Of a DNA stretch of 64,000 nt, positions 23,429 to 32,866 are shown piece after piece. Under the pieces are notes generated by a model. The model was not told the DNA's origin. It was given only the letters and a program-made list of their open reading frames with translations, and did no database searches. Origin of the DNA: Zygotorulaspora mrakii (lineage: Eukaryota > Ascomycota > Saccharomycetes > Saccharomycetales > Saccharomycetaceae); assembly GCF_013402915.1 (NCBI RefSeq), contig NC_050721.1, positions 310,001-374,000 of the forward strand. Reading direction: 5' to 3'. The first letter of the stretch is position 1. Every line of letters begins with the position of its first letter. The translations under genes were made by a program, and so were the position numbers.

Positions 23429-24433
23429 TTACTCCTCCTCAGACGAAGAAGGATAGTCAACAAGACCATTACTGGTACCATTCAATTCCAATAGCTTTGA
23501 TATTTTCAAAGATGCAACAGTCTCAGGATTTGCCTTTCTCTTTTTCAGTTTCTGAAGAGTTTTTTCATCAAAAAGTGTTGCTTTGTCTTGTGACAATTTC
23601 TTAATCGATTCGTGCTTCTCCTCCACAGTTAACTGCTCACTTTGACGTTTACCGAAATTATTCAATAGTTTAACCATCATATTGAGCGATTCTTCCTTCT
23701 GTTCTTCCTCTTCTCTTTTGCGAGCCTCTGGGTCGGGATCGTCGTTTCCCCACTTAACGAGTAGTCCCGCTCCCTCTTTGCGATCTGCCCATTCTTTGTC
23801 AGACGGTATTAGTAAAGTCTGGTTGCTCATTGCTTCCTTGGCGAACTCCGTATTGCATTGGTGTCTGTATTTCACGAATGCACAGTTTTTGCTCTCTATG
23901 TATCTTACCCTATCAATTTCTCCCAACTTTGAAAAGATATATCTCAAACGGCCCTCGATTTGTGACGGTTTCAACTGTTTATTGTTTAAAGCTCCACTTA
24001 GTCCGCCAATATATAAAGTTCGGTTGTTTTTCCTAAATGAACCAACGCCCCCCATATCATCTCTGTAGTCTGCGAATTTTTCACGACCAAAACAATCCAA
24101 CACATCTGTTTTCATCGATAGTTGCATGATATCCTGTTCTTCCGGTATATGATGCTTGTACTGACATTTTTTCCCCAAACAGCACATTCCCTTGGCAAAA
24201 TATAGGCAAAAAAAATTGGTGTTTTCCTTGTCACCTCTAGTTACACCCGGATGTACCTTTGTGTCCAACCTGAAGGGATTGACAAATCTGCGCTGACCAC
24301 CTTGACCTTGAGACCATTTGTTATACCATACGTTGAACACTAATCCCGTCTGCGCCGGCATAGAGGAGGGCAATTCGCGTTCATCAACCTGTACTCGGGC
24401 TGATCGGTCTCTCCAAGATTTGCTCTTCGACAT
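23429..24433 (-). CDS. CWC2: Splicing factor Cwc2
   Basis: Cwc2 is an NTC-associated protein that contacts U6 snRNA and links the NineTeen complex to the spliceosome core. In 334 residues there is the N-terminal Torus-type start (GLVFNVWYNKWSQGQ), a CCCH zinc finger with C76, C84, C90 and H94 (C-x7-C-x5-C-x3-H), and an RRM at about 137-215 (TLYIGGL, NCAFVKY). A charged C-terminal tail ends in an acidic serine run. Length is almost that of S. cerevisiae (339). The ATG is about 225 bp from the tRNA-Tyr gene on the same strand. Confidence 0.95.
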   Translation of the reverse strand: MSKSKSWRDRSARVQVDERELPSSMPAQTGLVFNVWYNKWSQGQGGQRRFVNPFRLDTKVHPGVTRGDKENTNFFCLYFAKGMCCLGKKCQYKHHIPEEQDIMQLSMKTDVLDCFGREKFADYRDDMGGVGSFRKNNRTLYIGGLSGALNNKQLKPSQIEGRLRYIFSKLGEIDRVRYIESKNCAFVKYRHQCNTEFAKEAMSNQTLLIPSDKEWADRKEGAGLLVKWGNDDPDPEARKREEEEQKEESLNMMVKLLNNFGKRQSEQLTVEEKHESIKKLSQDKATLFDEKTLQKLKKRKANPETVASLKISKLLELNGTSNGLVDYPSSSEEE

Positions 24434-24559
24434 GCTGAAATTTTGGATCTACAGTAAGTTATCTCACAGTATATATTAGCGTAATCGTAGAGTTTCTAAT
24501 GAGATGAGCTGTGATTTTACTTTTGTACAAATCGTGAAAAAAAAAAAATAAAAAAATTA

Positions 24560-24658
24560 TCTCCCGGGGGCGAGTCGAACGCCCGATCTCAAGATTACTT
24601 TGTTGTTTTACAACACACATTACAGTCTTGCGCCTTAAACCAACTTGGCTACCGAGAG
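24560..24658 (-). tRNA. tRNA-Tyr (GUA) with 24-nt intron
   Basis: The minus strand reads CTCTCGGTAGCC...GGGAGA, with A box GTAGCCAAGTTGG and B box GTTCGACTC. The mature sequence is essentially that of S. cerevisiae tRNA-Tyr. The anticodon loop CUGUAAA is interrupted one base 3' of the GTA anticodon by an intron at about 24596-24619 (24 nt; S. cerevisiae has about 14). The 99-nt gene minus 24 gives the expected 75. A long T run on the transcribed strand immediately follows (24539-24558) and serves as Pol III terminator. Confidence 0.97.
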
Positions 24659-25862
24659 TATAAATATCTTACTAAGATCAAGAAACGTTATACACATACG
24701 ATAATAAGAAATGGACTATGTCTCCGTGACTCTTTATGGAGAGTTAGGTTGACAGGGACCTAAGTATCTAGAAAGAATGTTTCTATTGGAGAGAAGGGTT
24801 TCTACGGAGTTATTGATAATAACTTGGTTAGACATTGATGACATTCTGCACCTATTGAATCATAACCAGCATAATGCATAAAACATCTACTCTCTGCAGT
24901 TTATAGGTCGTGCTGCTATGACGCTATATTTCTAGTCTACCAGAATCTATAGCACAACTCGTTATTTCTTATTTCATGCCGTAGATTCCTCCGTAGCCAG
25001 ATCGCTAAATTGTAAGTGGCTCGCGATAAAACATCAGTTGACGACTTTTCAGAGTCATATTATGTTAGAAGGTGCTTCACCCGACTATAGTTCTTCTGCT
25101 GTGTTATTGCACCGGTCTCTTTTGTTAGTCTTCTCAGGTCATCTCGTAGAAAAATCTTGTTTCTACCATAATCTCAGTCTATATTTCAACATCTAACCAC
25201 GTAATCGCGAACAACTCCGAAAATTGTTCAATCACCAACCGTATACTTCTCAAGGTCGTACGGACGCATCTCAGATCTGACAACATTTGTCTAACGACTG
25301 GCACGCTTGTAGACGAAAAATCTATCTACTCGAATCCACATCTGTTCTGTGGTTTTTCATATTGATTTGGACATGATTTGCTATTCCAAAGGGATACCCA
25401 GATAACGTTTATTCATCTCGGTCATGCTTTCACGTATCTATTACACGAAACGTACTCAATCAAAAATATCATTTTGAGGTCAGCATTGCACGCAAATGCC
25501 ACACATTGTCCAATTCGTCACTTCTGGCGATAATTAAGAGTCCATGGGTACTAATCTATATCTCGAACTGATGAAAAATGATGTGATTATCACACACTGC
25601 AGAAAGTCCTTACTTTCAAAAAAATGCAAATTAGGATTTTTACTATGTTTTCAACCCGTGTTTTATATTTTTCTACGTAGATTACTGTCTGACTTATTAA
25701 ACCTTGAATTACGTACTGTCTTCCGTCAAAACTTCATATGTTCATACATGGTTTTCACCTCATCACGGCAAGTACAGTTTTTGAAAGCTTGTAAAAAATG
25801 CATGTAAGCCTTCGAAAAATGAACGAAAAAAGAGAACTTATATATCAAGCATTGTCCTGTTG
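24659..25862. other. Gene-free interval upstream of PRP6
   Basis: About 1.2 kb between the tRNA-Tyr 5' end and PRP6. The region upstream of a tRNA gene is where Ty elements insert in yeasts, so I looked for a solo LTR, but no clear TG...CA boundary with a target duplication is visible; a decayed copy cannot be excluded. One ATG-started 87-codon frame (25544-25807) ends 55 bp before PRP6 and is probably part of its leader. Confidence 0.5.
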
Positions 25863-28529
25863 ATGATCAGACCTTCTTTTTTACATCAAGAAGCTCCACC
25901 GGGATACATTCCTGGTGTAGGACGTGGGGCAACAGGCTTTTCCACCAGAGGCAATACAACTAAAGTCCCCAAAAGACTCCAAGACAGCAATTCAACTCGT
26001 ACATTTGAAACTAAGGATACATTTACCCAAGAACGGTTCTCTACTAATGTCGAGCTAGAAGAAGAGCAAGAGGCCGACGAAATCTTTGCTTCAGTGGATG
26101 CAAAATTAGCCAAGGGAAAGAATTCCAATAAGAGTTCGTCATATCATAATAATGAAACTACAGGACCTAATAAAGTACTGCAACAATTTGCTGATTTGAA
26201 AAGATCCCTTGCAAATGTTACAGCGGAAGAATGGCTCAATATACCAGAAGCTGGAGATATAACAAAGAGACACAAGAGGGAAAGAACTCAAAATCAATTG
26301 AATAGGAAAGAGTATGCGGCACCCGATTCTCTTATTCATTCAACAGGAAACGTGAATTTGTCAAAATTGACTCAAGAGAGAGAAAGGCTCCTGGTTAGTC
26401 AATTAGATTCCAGTATATTAAATCGTGATAAAGTAGATTCCATGGAGTTGGCTGAAACAAATCAGTTATTAAATGAACTTGAATCTTCCTCTAAACCAAG
26501 TGAATTATTGAATAATGGTCAAAATGAAGATTCGAAAAAGATGAGAGATATTCTGGTATTGTATAGAAAAGCAGATCCTACCAAGCCAGAAGGTTGGATT
26601 GCTTCCGCACGATTAGAAGAAAAGGCGCGTAGACTGAACGCAGCAAAAGATATTATCGATCAAGGTTGTCAAAAATGCCCCAAAAATGAGGATATATGGT
26701 TGGAAAACTTAAGAATAAACGGCTCCAATTCAACTTTGTGTAAGGCTATGGTTGCCGAAGCAATCGCATATAATCCTACTTCTCTACCATTATGGTCGAA
26801 AGCTGTTGATCTAGAAGCCGAAACTCTTAATAAATGCAGAGTCATCCGGAAAGCATTACGAGAACTGCCGCGTAGTGAAGATTTATGGACGTTGATTGTG
26901 AAATACGAATCAGACACATCGGAGCGCGAAAAGATTTTGAAGAAAGCTGTAGAATTCGTTCCTCAAAGCTTTAATTTGTGGAAATGCTTAATAGATCTGC
27001 AAGATGAGATATCTGCTAAAAAATCAATGAACCAACTAAGAGTATTGCAACCGAAAGAGTTTAAGGTTTGGATTTTAGCAGCACAAGTTGAAGAACGTTT
27101 CAATGCTCAAGTAACAATTGAAAGACTAGTTAAACTATTGATTAAAGGTAGAAATGAACTTGAAAAGTATGGTATCACCATTTCAGCGTTCGAATGGATT
27201 ACACAAGCTGAAGAATTAGAGAAAATGCTAATATCACCAAAAGTTGTAGAGAGTCTTATAATATCGTCAATACAAGGTGAATATAACGATAAAGGCGATT
27301 TGATTCTCTTTAAATTTATAGAATCCATGAGTGATAGTCGTACAAAGATCATTGCCCTTAGAGTACTCTTGAAGAAGAGCCCCACCAACTATGATATTTG
27401 GAAGCATCTTAAAGCAACATGTGAAAAGCTCAAACAGATAAATGAACTGTACACAACCTTTGAAGATGTCATATTTTCTGAAAGCAAAGATTCCATTGCA
27501 CTCAAAGAAAACCCTGTATTGGCTTTGATGTATTCAAAAGAAATATGGAAAGGCGCTAATAATACAAGTAGAGCTTTGGAAATTCTTGATAGAACTTTGA
27601 AATTAGTTCCAAGAACGCTGGATATATGGTTGGCCAAAATAAAAATACTTTGCTTTTCCTCAAGCTTTGAGGAAGCAGAGAAGACATTTTTGAATGCTCT
27701 GCATTACTTTGAATCGACCGAACCTTTCCCTGGGCTTCAAAGACTTTATCACAAGTATGTTAATTTCTTACGGTTTCAGAATCGTAATTCCGATGGTATT
27801 TCGTTCATAAAAGAGACGTGCCAAAAGAAATTCCCAGATTGCCCCATCTTCCAGATTCAAATGGGCCAGATACTTCATGATATGGCAGATATCGAAAAAT
27901 GTCGGGAGACCTTTAGTACAGGCACAAAATATTTTCCCTCGTGTGCAATCTTATGGATGCAACTAGCTCTGGTTGATGAGATTGACATGGGGAAACCCAC
28001 AAAGGCCAGATCTGACTTGGACCTAGCCGTTTTGAAAAATCCACAAGAGGAGTCCCTGTACCTGGCAAAAATTAGACTGGAAACCAAGCTCAATAATCTG
28101 GACCAGGCAAGATTGATCGTTTCTCAATCCCTACAAAAATTCCCACGAAGTCCAAAATTATGGTCTGAGAATATTCGTTTACTTCCATCCAAAAAATCCC
28201 CTCTTCGTAAAACTGTATTCCAAGATGCCCTCAAGAATACAGCCAACAGTTGTGAGGTGCTAGTAGAGATCGGAGTATCCTTTTACTATGAATCACAATT
28301 CTCCACTGCCCTCAAATGGTTTCAGCGAGCTACTGCCAAGAATAAACTTTATGGCGATGCATGGGTATGGCTGACGCGATGCCATAAGAAACTTTCTAAA
28401 GATATTCACGAATGCCATGAGAAGGTGAACGAGTATGAGCCTGTTTACGGCGACGAGTGGATTTCGGTCTCGAAGGGCGTTAAGAATCAATACAGCTCTC
28501 CGTCTACAATTCTGAGTATTTTAAGTTAA
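25863..28529 (+). CDS. PRP6: U4/U6-U5 tri-snRNP splicing factor Prp6
   Basis: Prp6 is the helical-repeat scaffold that bridges U5 and U4/U6 in the tri-snRNP. The first ATG (25863) gives 888 residues starting MIRPSFLHQEAPPGYIPGVGRGATGF, the family N-terminus. An open frame one codon longer starts with TTG and is not used. An acidic, low-complexity segment follows. QFADLKRSL and EEWLNIPEAGD come next, then TPR/HAT-type repeats from about residue 230 to the end (for example PEGWIASARLEEKARRL, LWLQ-type helices, YGDAWVWLTRCHKKL). It is followed in tandem by LYS14. Confidence 0.96.
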   Translation: MIRPSFLHQEAPPGYIPGVGRGATGFSTRGNTTKVPKRLQDSNSTRTFETKDTFTQERFSTNVELEEEQEADEIFASVDAKLAKGKNSNKSSSYHNNETTGPNKVLQQFADLKRSLANVTAEEWLNIPEAGDITKRHKRERTQNQLNRKEYAAPDSLIHSTGNVNLSKLTQERERLLVSQLDSSILNRDKVDSMELAETNQLLNELESSSKPSELLNNGQNEDSKKMRDILVLYRKADPTKPEGWIASARLEEKARRLNAAKDIIDQGCQKCPKNEDIWLENLRINGSNSTLCKAMVAEAIAYNPTSLPLWSKAVDLEAETLNKCRVIRKALRELPRSEDLWTLIVKYESDTSEREKILKKAVEFVPQSFNLWKCLIDLQDEISAKKSMNQLRVLQPKEFKVWILAAQVEERFNAQVTIERLVKLLIKGRNELEKYGITISAFEWITQAEELEKMLISPKVVESLIISSIQGEYNDKGDLILFKFIESMSDSRTKIIALRVLLKKSPTNYDIWKHLKATCEKLKQINELYTTFEDVIFSESKDSIALKENPVLALMYSKEIWKGANNTSRALEILDRTLKLVPRTLDIWLAKIKILCFSSSFEEAEKTFLNALHYFESTEPFPGLQRLYHKYVNFLRFQNRNSDGISFIKETCQKKFPDCPIFQIQMGQILHDMADIEKCRETFSTGTKYFPSCAILWMQLALVDEIDMGKPTKARSDLDLAVLKNPQEESLYLAKIRLETKLNNLDQARLIVSQSLQKFPRSPKLWSENIRLLPSKKSPLRKTVFQDALKNTANSCEVLVEIGVSFYYESQFSTALKWFQRATAKNKLYGDAWVWLTRCHKKLSKDIHECHEKVNEYEPVYGDEWISVSKGVKNQYSSPSTILSILS

Positions 28530-28793
28530 TCTTATCCACTAGTGTGTTCCATTCTGCTGTGGTTTGTGGATGTTCTTCTTGAAATCGCGAGATAAAATTT
28601 TCTGTTATCCCGAAGGAATTTTTGTCGAAGTTCGGAAAGTCGAATAGTTGTCGATGCAAAAGCCTGTGAAGTAAGCTGGTTCAGTCATATCGTATCTCCC
28701 TATTAGGTGAATTGCGGGAGTCACCCATTGTAAATAATAACGTCATAAATTTCAAAAAGGTTATCCAACTTGATCTTCGATTTTTTTTTTTTG

Positions 28794-31178
28794 ATGTCAG
28801 AGGGAAATGACTATAGAAGTAATTTCATCGATATTGATGGAAAAGATCCCTCGTCAGCTGTCAGAACTCCACAAAATTTCTTATCACCGGATTCTTTAGA
28901 CAGCACCACTTCCTTCCTGAGTTCTGAGAGATTTGAAGGAAATATTTTTGTCAATAGAAGCGGTAAAACTCCACCACTTTCCAAATTTACAAGCGTGAAC
29001 GAGGGCCACAGTAAATCAAATTTAGCAGGTTATAAAGCGATGAATACTGCAATCGCACATGGTCCGGACGAATACAGCGTTGCGCAGGAAGCTGTAGATT
29101 CTAAATATGTATCCGGACCTTCTACAAGTATTACATCAACGGTGAAAGACGCAAATGGGCAAGTCAAAAGAAAGTACTCGAGAAATGGATGTGTCGAGTG
29201 CAAGAGGAGGCGAATAAAATGTGACGAAACAAAACCATCTTGCTGGCAGTGCGCGAGGTTGAATCGCGAATGCATCTATATTTCGAATCCAAAGAACAAG
29301 AAGCGAAAGCCCAAGAAAGGCTCTGTTGAAAAGCCCCTGCTGAAAAATGAATCAGAAAAGTCCACCTTAAAGAAAGAGCACTCTGAGGATTTCGCCGGTA
29401 AGCAAGCAACAATTACCTCAAATACCTCGCACACGGTTCCCACTACAGCAGTTACGCTTGCTCCTCTTACTACAAATGCACCTACCGCTACTACCACCAA
29501 CGCTACTGGCACTCATATTGAGGAGCTGCCGACTGTCGGGGTCACTTCTGTAGCTTGTGCTAATAATGTTGAAGAAAATAATAGTATCACTAAGTCAGCA
29601 ACACTCCCGAATGCTAACGCACCTGTCTCTAACATGGACGGTTACGATGCTAATCTTTTAATTCAGAACTTGAATGACATAGTCAGCATGAAACTCAATG
29701 ACTCATTTCTTCTTAACGAGAGCTTGAAGGATTTGCGATTACCAGAGCTTGATATTCCGGAGTTGTTACCTCAGACTGCGGATCCTGTAAGTTCTGTGCC
29801 CATTTCATTTTTAGTCAACAATGTCATAACTTTCAATACCAAGCTGAGTTCCTTTCAATTGGGTGGAGTTCACGATGGGTATCTCAAAGTTTTCTTTAAT
29901 GATTGTTTGGACTCTATTGCCCCCTTTTTTCAAAATCAGGAAAATCCATTGAGGGATATTATTCTTTCCTTTGCACGAAATGAGTCCTACTTACTATCAG
30001 CAACTTTGGCTGTTGGTGCTTCGATTGCAAACCGAAAATCTGCATCGCTTGAAGATGAGCGAAATTACTGTGCGTACTTATCACATTGTCTTAGCTTGCT
30101 GGGCGAGCAATTTCAAAATGAAGCAAACGTGCTAAACAAAATAGAGCCAATAACTTTTACAGTAATAATGCTTGCATGGGACTGTATCAATACGATGAAC
30201 TCCCAATGGAGATCCCATTTGAAAGGTGTTACTGACCTTTTTAAGAAGATCAACTCTGGGAACTCCTCAAAAGTCATGAATGTGGCCAAATGCTGGTTCA
30301 AAGTCATGGAAACATTTGCAAGCGTTAGCACAGTTCTAGGCGGATCAGTCACAGATGAAGATGATCTAGATCTAATTTTTGATCCATATGATTATCAGTA
30401 CGTCGACTCTTTGAAGTTTTTGAACATCATGACGCCATTGAATGAATTCAATTTGCTCAGGGGTCAAAAAGAAGATTTTGATTTGGTTATTAAAGAAGTT
30501 ATAAAAGCTCTCACATGCATACGAAAAGCGGAAAAGAACTACATGTCACAGGAGGAGGGGCTTTTCACAAAAAACCAGGATTATCTGTTGTGGTCATCAC
30601 ATCAAGATACCGAAAAGACTAAAGAATCCCTCTCGTATTTTAAGATTCAAAAAATCTTGGTTGAAATTGATAAACAATTGGAATATGAATTCATAGACAA
30701 GTCTGGGGTAATACCCCTGGAAAGTCAGTCACATCCAGACAGGAGTAGTATTGATGACAACGCTATTGATGTAGTTATTTTGAGAAATAGCGATCGAATC
30801 GCGATCAGCTGGTATGATATTTCTCATCAAACACAGGTTCTTTCCTTTCTACTAATTGTTCTATTGAAACTCCTCGGAATTCCTAAGGAGTCAATAACTG
30901 TTCAACAAGTTGTAAAGAAAATCATGTCATTCTTTAAATTTCTGAACAGTGACAATCCACCTCAAAATAATAGAACCTGTTACAGTAATTTCGCTGTTCT
31001 GATGGCAGGTTTGAATGCGATGGATGAGGATACAAGAAACATTGTACGAACCTACTATAAAGTGAATGGTGGCAAATTTCAAAGACTGACTGAGCACAAC
31101 TTAAATAGATTGGAAAGCGTATGGTACGGCAAAGGGGGTAACTATAAACTTGCTGATCAAGATGTTTTAACGTGGTAA
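28794..31178 (+). CDS. LYS14: Zn2Cys6 activator of lysine biosynthesis Lys14
   Basis: Lys14 activates LYS genes in response to alpha-aminoadipate semialdehyde. The first ATG gives 794 residues; the frame is open further upstream only through a TTG. The zinc cluster lies at about 130-162 (NGCVECKRRRIKCDETKPSC plus CARLNREC) and is nearly identical to S. cerevisiae. A Thr/Ala-rich linker (about 200-280) is variable. The long C-terminal regulatory part (about 290-794) is highly conserved, including VPISFLVNNVITFNTKLSSF and the final QDVLTW. The ATG sits directly after a 12-base T run (28781-28792), an unusual context. Its neighbour MRH1 is the S. cerevisiae neighbour, but here two extra genes intervene. 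Confidence 0.96.
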   Translation: MSEGNDYRSNFIDIDGKDPSSAVRTPQNFLSPDSLDSTTSFLSSERFEGNIFVNRSGKTPPLSKFTSVNEGHSKSNLAGYKAMNTAIAHGPDEYSVAQEAVDSKYVSGPSTSITSTVKDANGQVKRKYSRNGCVECKRRRIKCDETKPSCWQCARLNRECIYISNPKNKKRKPKKGSVEKPLLKNESEKSTLKKEHSEDFAGKQATITSNTSHTVPTTAVTLAPLTTNAPTATTTNATGTHIEELPTVGVTSVACANNVEENNSITKSATLPNANAPVSNMDGYDANLLIQNLNDIVSMKLNDSFLLNESLKDLRLPELDIPELLPQTADPVSSVPISFLVNNVITFNTKLSSFQLGGVHDGYLKVFFNDCLDSIAPFFQNQENPLRDIILSFARNESYLLSATLAVGASIANRKSASLEDERNYCAYLSHCLSLLGEQFQNEANVLNKIEPITFTVIMLAWDCINTMNSQWRSHLKGVTDLFKKINSGNSSKVMNVAKCWFKVMETFASVSTVLGGSVTDEDDLDLIFDPYDYQYVDSLKFLNIMTPLNEFNLLRGQKEDFDLVIKEVIKALTCIRKAEKNYMSQEEGLFTKNQDYLLWSSHQDTEKTKESLSYFKIQKILVEIDKQLEYEFIDKSGVIPLESQSHPDRSSIDDNAIDVVILRNSDRIAISWYDISHQTQVLSFLLIVLLKLLGIPKESITVQQVVKKIMSFFKFLNSDNPPQNNRTCYSNFAVLMAGLNAMDEDTRNIVRTYYKVNGGKFQRLTEHNLNRLESVWYGKGGNYKLADQDVLTW

Positions 31179-31249
31179 AGATGTGTAAATGTATTTTATT
31201 TAATAAAGAGGCAAGATTTGCGTAATATCCTCTATCATGTAAAACATAC

Positions 31250-32563
31250 TTATTCTACAGTCATCAAACCGATGAAGGAATCAACTACACTAGCCGCTGT
31301 GATTACAGTGATATCACCGTTGGAATCATATGCTGGCGCAACCTCTACGACATCGGCGCCAACAAGATTAATCCCCTCCAATCCATCCAAAATGGTTAAA
31401 GCTTCTCTTGCTGTGAATCCACCTGGTTCTGGAGTACCTGTTCCAGGAGCAGATGCAATATCCAAGACATCGATATCAAATGTTATATATACTGGCAAGT
31501 CGCCAATTCTTTTCTTGATCTGATCGACCACGCCTCGGATACCTATGATGTCGATATCCCTGGAAACAATTTTCTCAAATCCACATTCACGGTCGTGTAA
31601 ATCATCATGAGAATCAATATAAGGACCCCTGATCCCAACATGGATAGCACTATTGTTTGCAAGATAGCCTTTTTCGTGAGCATAATGTAAAAACGTACCA
31701 TGGTTTAAGCGTGCCCTCTTGGAAACACCGCCACCTAAGACATCCGGAGACCAGCTATCAATGTGTGAATCGAAATGAACAACAGCCAATGGACCAAATT
31801 TCTCATACGCAGACCTCAGAGCCATCAACGTGATAGTATGATCGCCTCCTAGTGTGATGATTCTTGGAGGCTTTTCGGGCTCTTTAAGACTCGGGTGATT
31901 GTGTATCTTTCTCTGACCCCTGTACAGCTGATTGAGGGCTACCCTATTGTCAAAGGGAGTCATGGGAATGTCACCACAATCGGCAATCTTGTATGAAGAA
32001 TTATAAGGATTCAAGAGCCGTAACTTTGAGCCTGGGAAGCCTCTCACTGGAGAGATACCTGAACCTATCCTGCGACTACCCTGCCTGATTCCATTAGGGC
32101 CAAATCTAGCTCCTGGGCGATAAGTTGTAGCAGTATCGAAGGGTGCCCCGACAATTACAATATCTGCATTTAGCTCGTCTTCAGCAAAACATTTAACCGC
32201 AGGCAAATGCGCAAACGTGACAATCCCACTGAAGAAGAATAAGTCCTTCATGTATGTGTCTAATGGCAGTACAACTGGATTTTCGTTGAAAAATCCACAT
32301 TGTGCTTTAAAATCAGGATCTTCATCCTCCATGACATCAATTTGACTGCTTACTGACACAAAATCCTCCGAATTGCAATCTAATCGAGGTTTCAAAAGCT
32401 CACCAAACAATTGGTCAATAAAAGGTGCAACACTATTCTTTCCAACATCATTCAATCTCAGATCATCTTCCTTGTTCACCCAAAACGATTCTTCATGACC
32501 TGCGTATCTACCTTCAGCAATTGCTGAACACGTCAAAGCTGTCCACAAGTATGAAAGCCTCAT
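31250..32563 (-). CDS. Secreted ureohydrolase (agmatinase/guanidinobutyrase-like) 2
   Basis: A second Mn2+ ureohydrolase, 437 residues from its first ATG (the open frame extends three codons to a TTG). The N-terminus MRLSYLWTALTCSAIAEG looks like a cleavable signal peptide. An extra segment of about 70 residues (30-100) separates it from the catalytic domain. Ligands are intact: H242 (GGDH), D265, H267 and D269 (DSHID), D363 and D365. The proline after the last motif aspartate is replaced by isoleucine (FDIDVLDIAS instead of VLDP), unlike paralog 1. The substrate loop PGTGTPEPGGF is agmatinase-like. It is divergent from a MATE transporter. Without an S. cerevisiae ortholog the substrate is open; K. 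lactis Gbu1-type guanidinobutyrase is a candidate family. Confidence 0.87.
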   Translation of the reverse strand: MRLSYLWTALTCSAIAEGRYAGHEESFWVNKEDDLRLNDVGKNSVAPFIDQLFGELLKPRLDCNSEDFVSVSSQIDVMEDEDPDFKAQCGFFNENPVVLPLDTYMKDLFFFSGIVTFAHLPAVKCFAEDELNADIVIVGAPFDTATTYRPGARFGPNGIRQGSRRIGSGISPVRGFPGSKLRLLNPYNSSYKIADCGDIPMTPFDNRVALNQLYRGQRKIHNHPSLKEPEKPPRIITLGGDHTITLMALRSAYEKFGPLAVVHFDSHIDSWSPDVLGGGVSKRARLNHGTFLHYAHEKGYLANNSAIHVGIRGPYIDSHDDLHDRECGFEKIVSRDIDIIGIRGVVDQIKKRIGDLPVYITFDIDVLDIASAPGTGTPEPGGFTAREALTILDGLEGINLVGADVVEVAPAYDSNGDITVITAASVVDSFIGLMTVE

Positions 32564-32866
32564 TATACTCAATTTTGACCGGCATTCTCAATCATAAAGG
32601 ATAATCCCTCTGGCAGATTCCTGATAATGGATGTGTATTATTGTTTTTATAATTGGCTTACCATCCGTAATCATTTTTAATCTGTTACTTCCATATAACC
32701 GTCAAAGGAAAGTCTGCACGAGCTCAAACACCGCGTTTAAATGTTGAGTCATGGCATTGTGTCAAAATATGAATAGCATAAAGAGGAAGAGTACCCAGTT
32801 GGTTTCAATGTTGTCTATCGCGTTCACTAGAGTCCATGGTCTATAATTGTTCGATTAAACTTCAGA
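32564..32866. promoter_or_regulatory. Divergent promoter of ureohydrolase 2 and MATE transporter
   Basis: The 303-bp shared promoter contains two GATAA sites in the same orientation at 32600-32604 and 32623-32627, 23 bp apart. That is the spacing typical of UAS-NTR elements bound by Gln3/Gat1 under nitrogen catabolite repression. They lie 37-64 bp from the ureohydrolase 2 ATG. The sites are seen; nitrogen control is inferred. Confidence 0.5.

Noticed and set aside
24659..25500. Solo Ty LTR next to tRNA-Tyr
   Set aside because: The position is typical, but I found no clear TG...CA ends with target duplication.
25544..25807. 87-codon ATG-started frame before PRP6
   Set aside because: It ends 55 bp from the PRP6 ATG, so it would occupy the promoter/leader, and it shows no conserved features.
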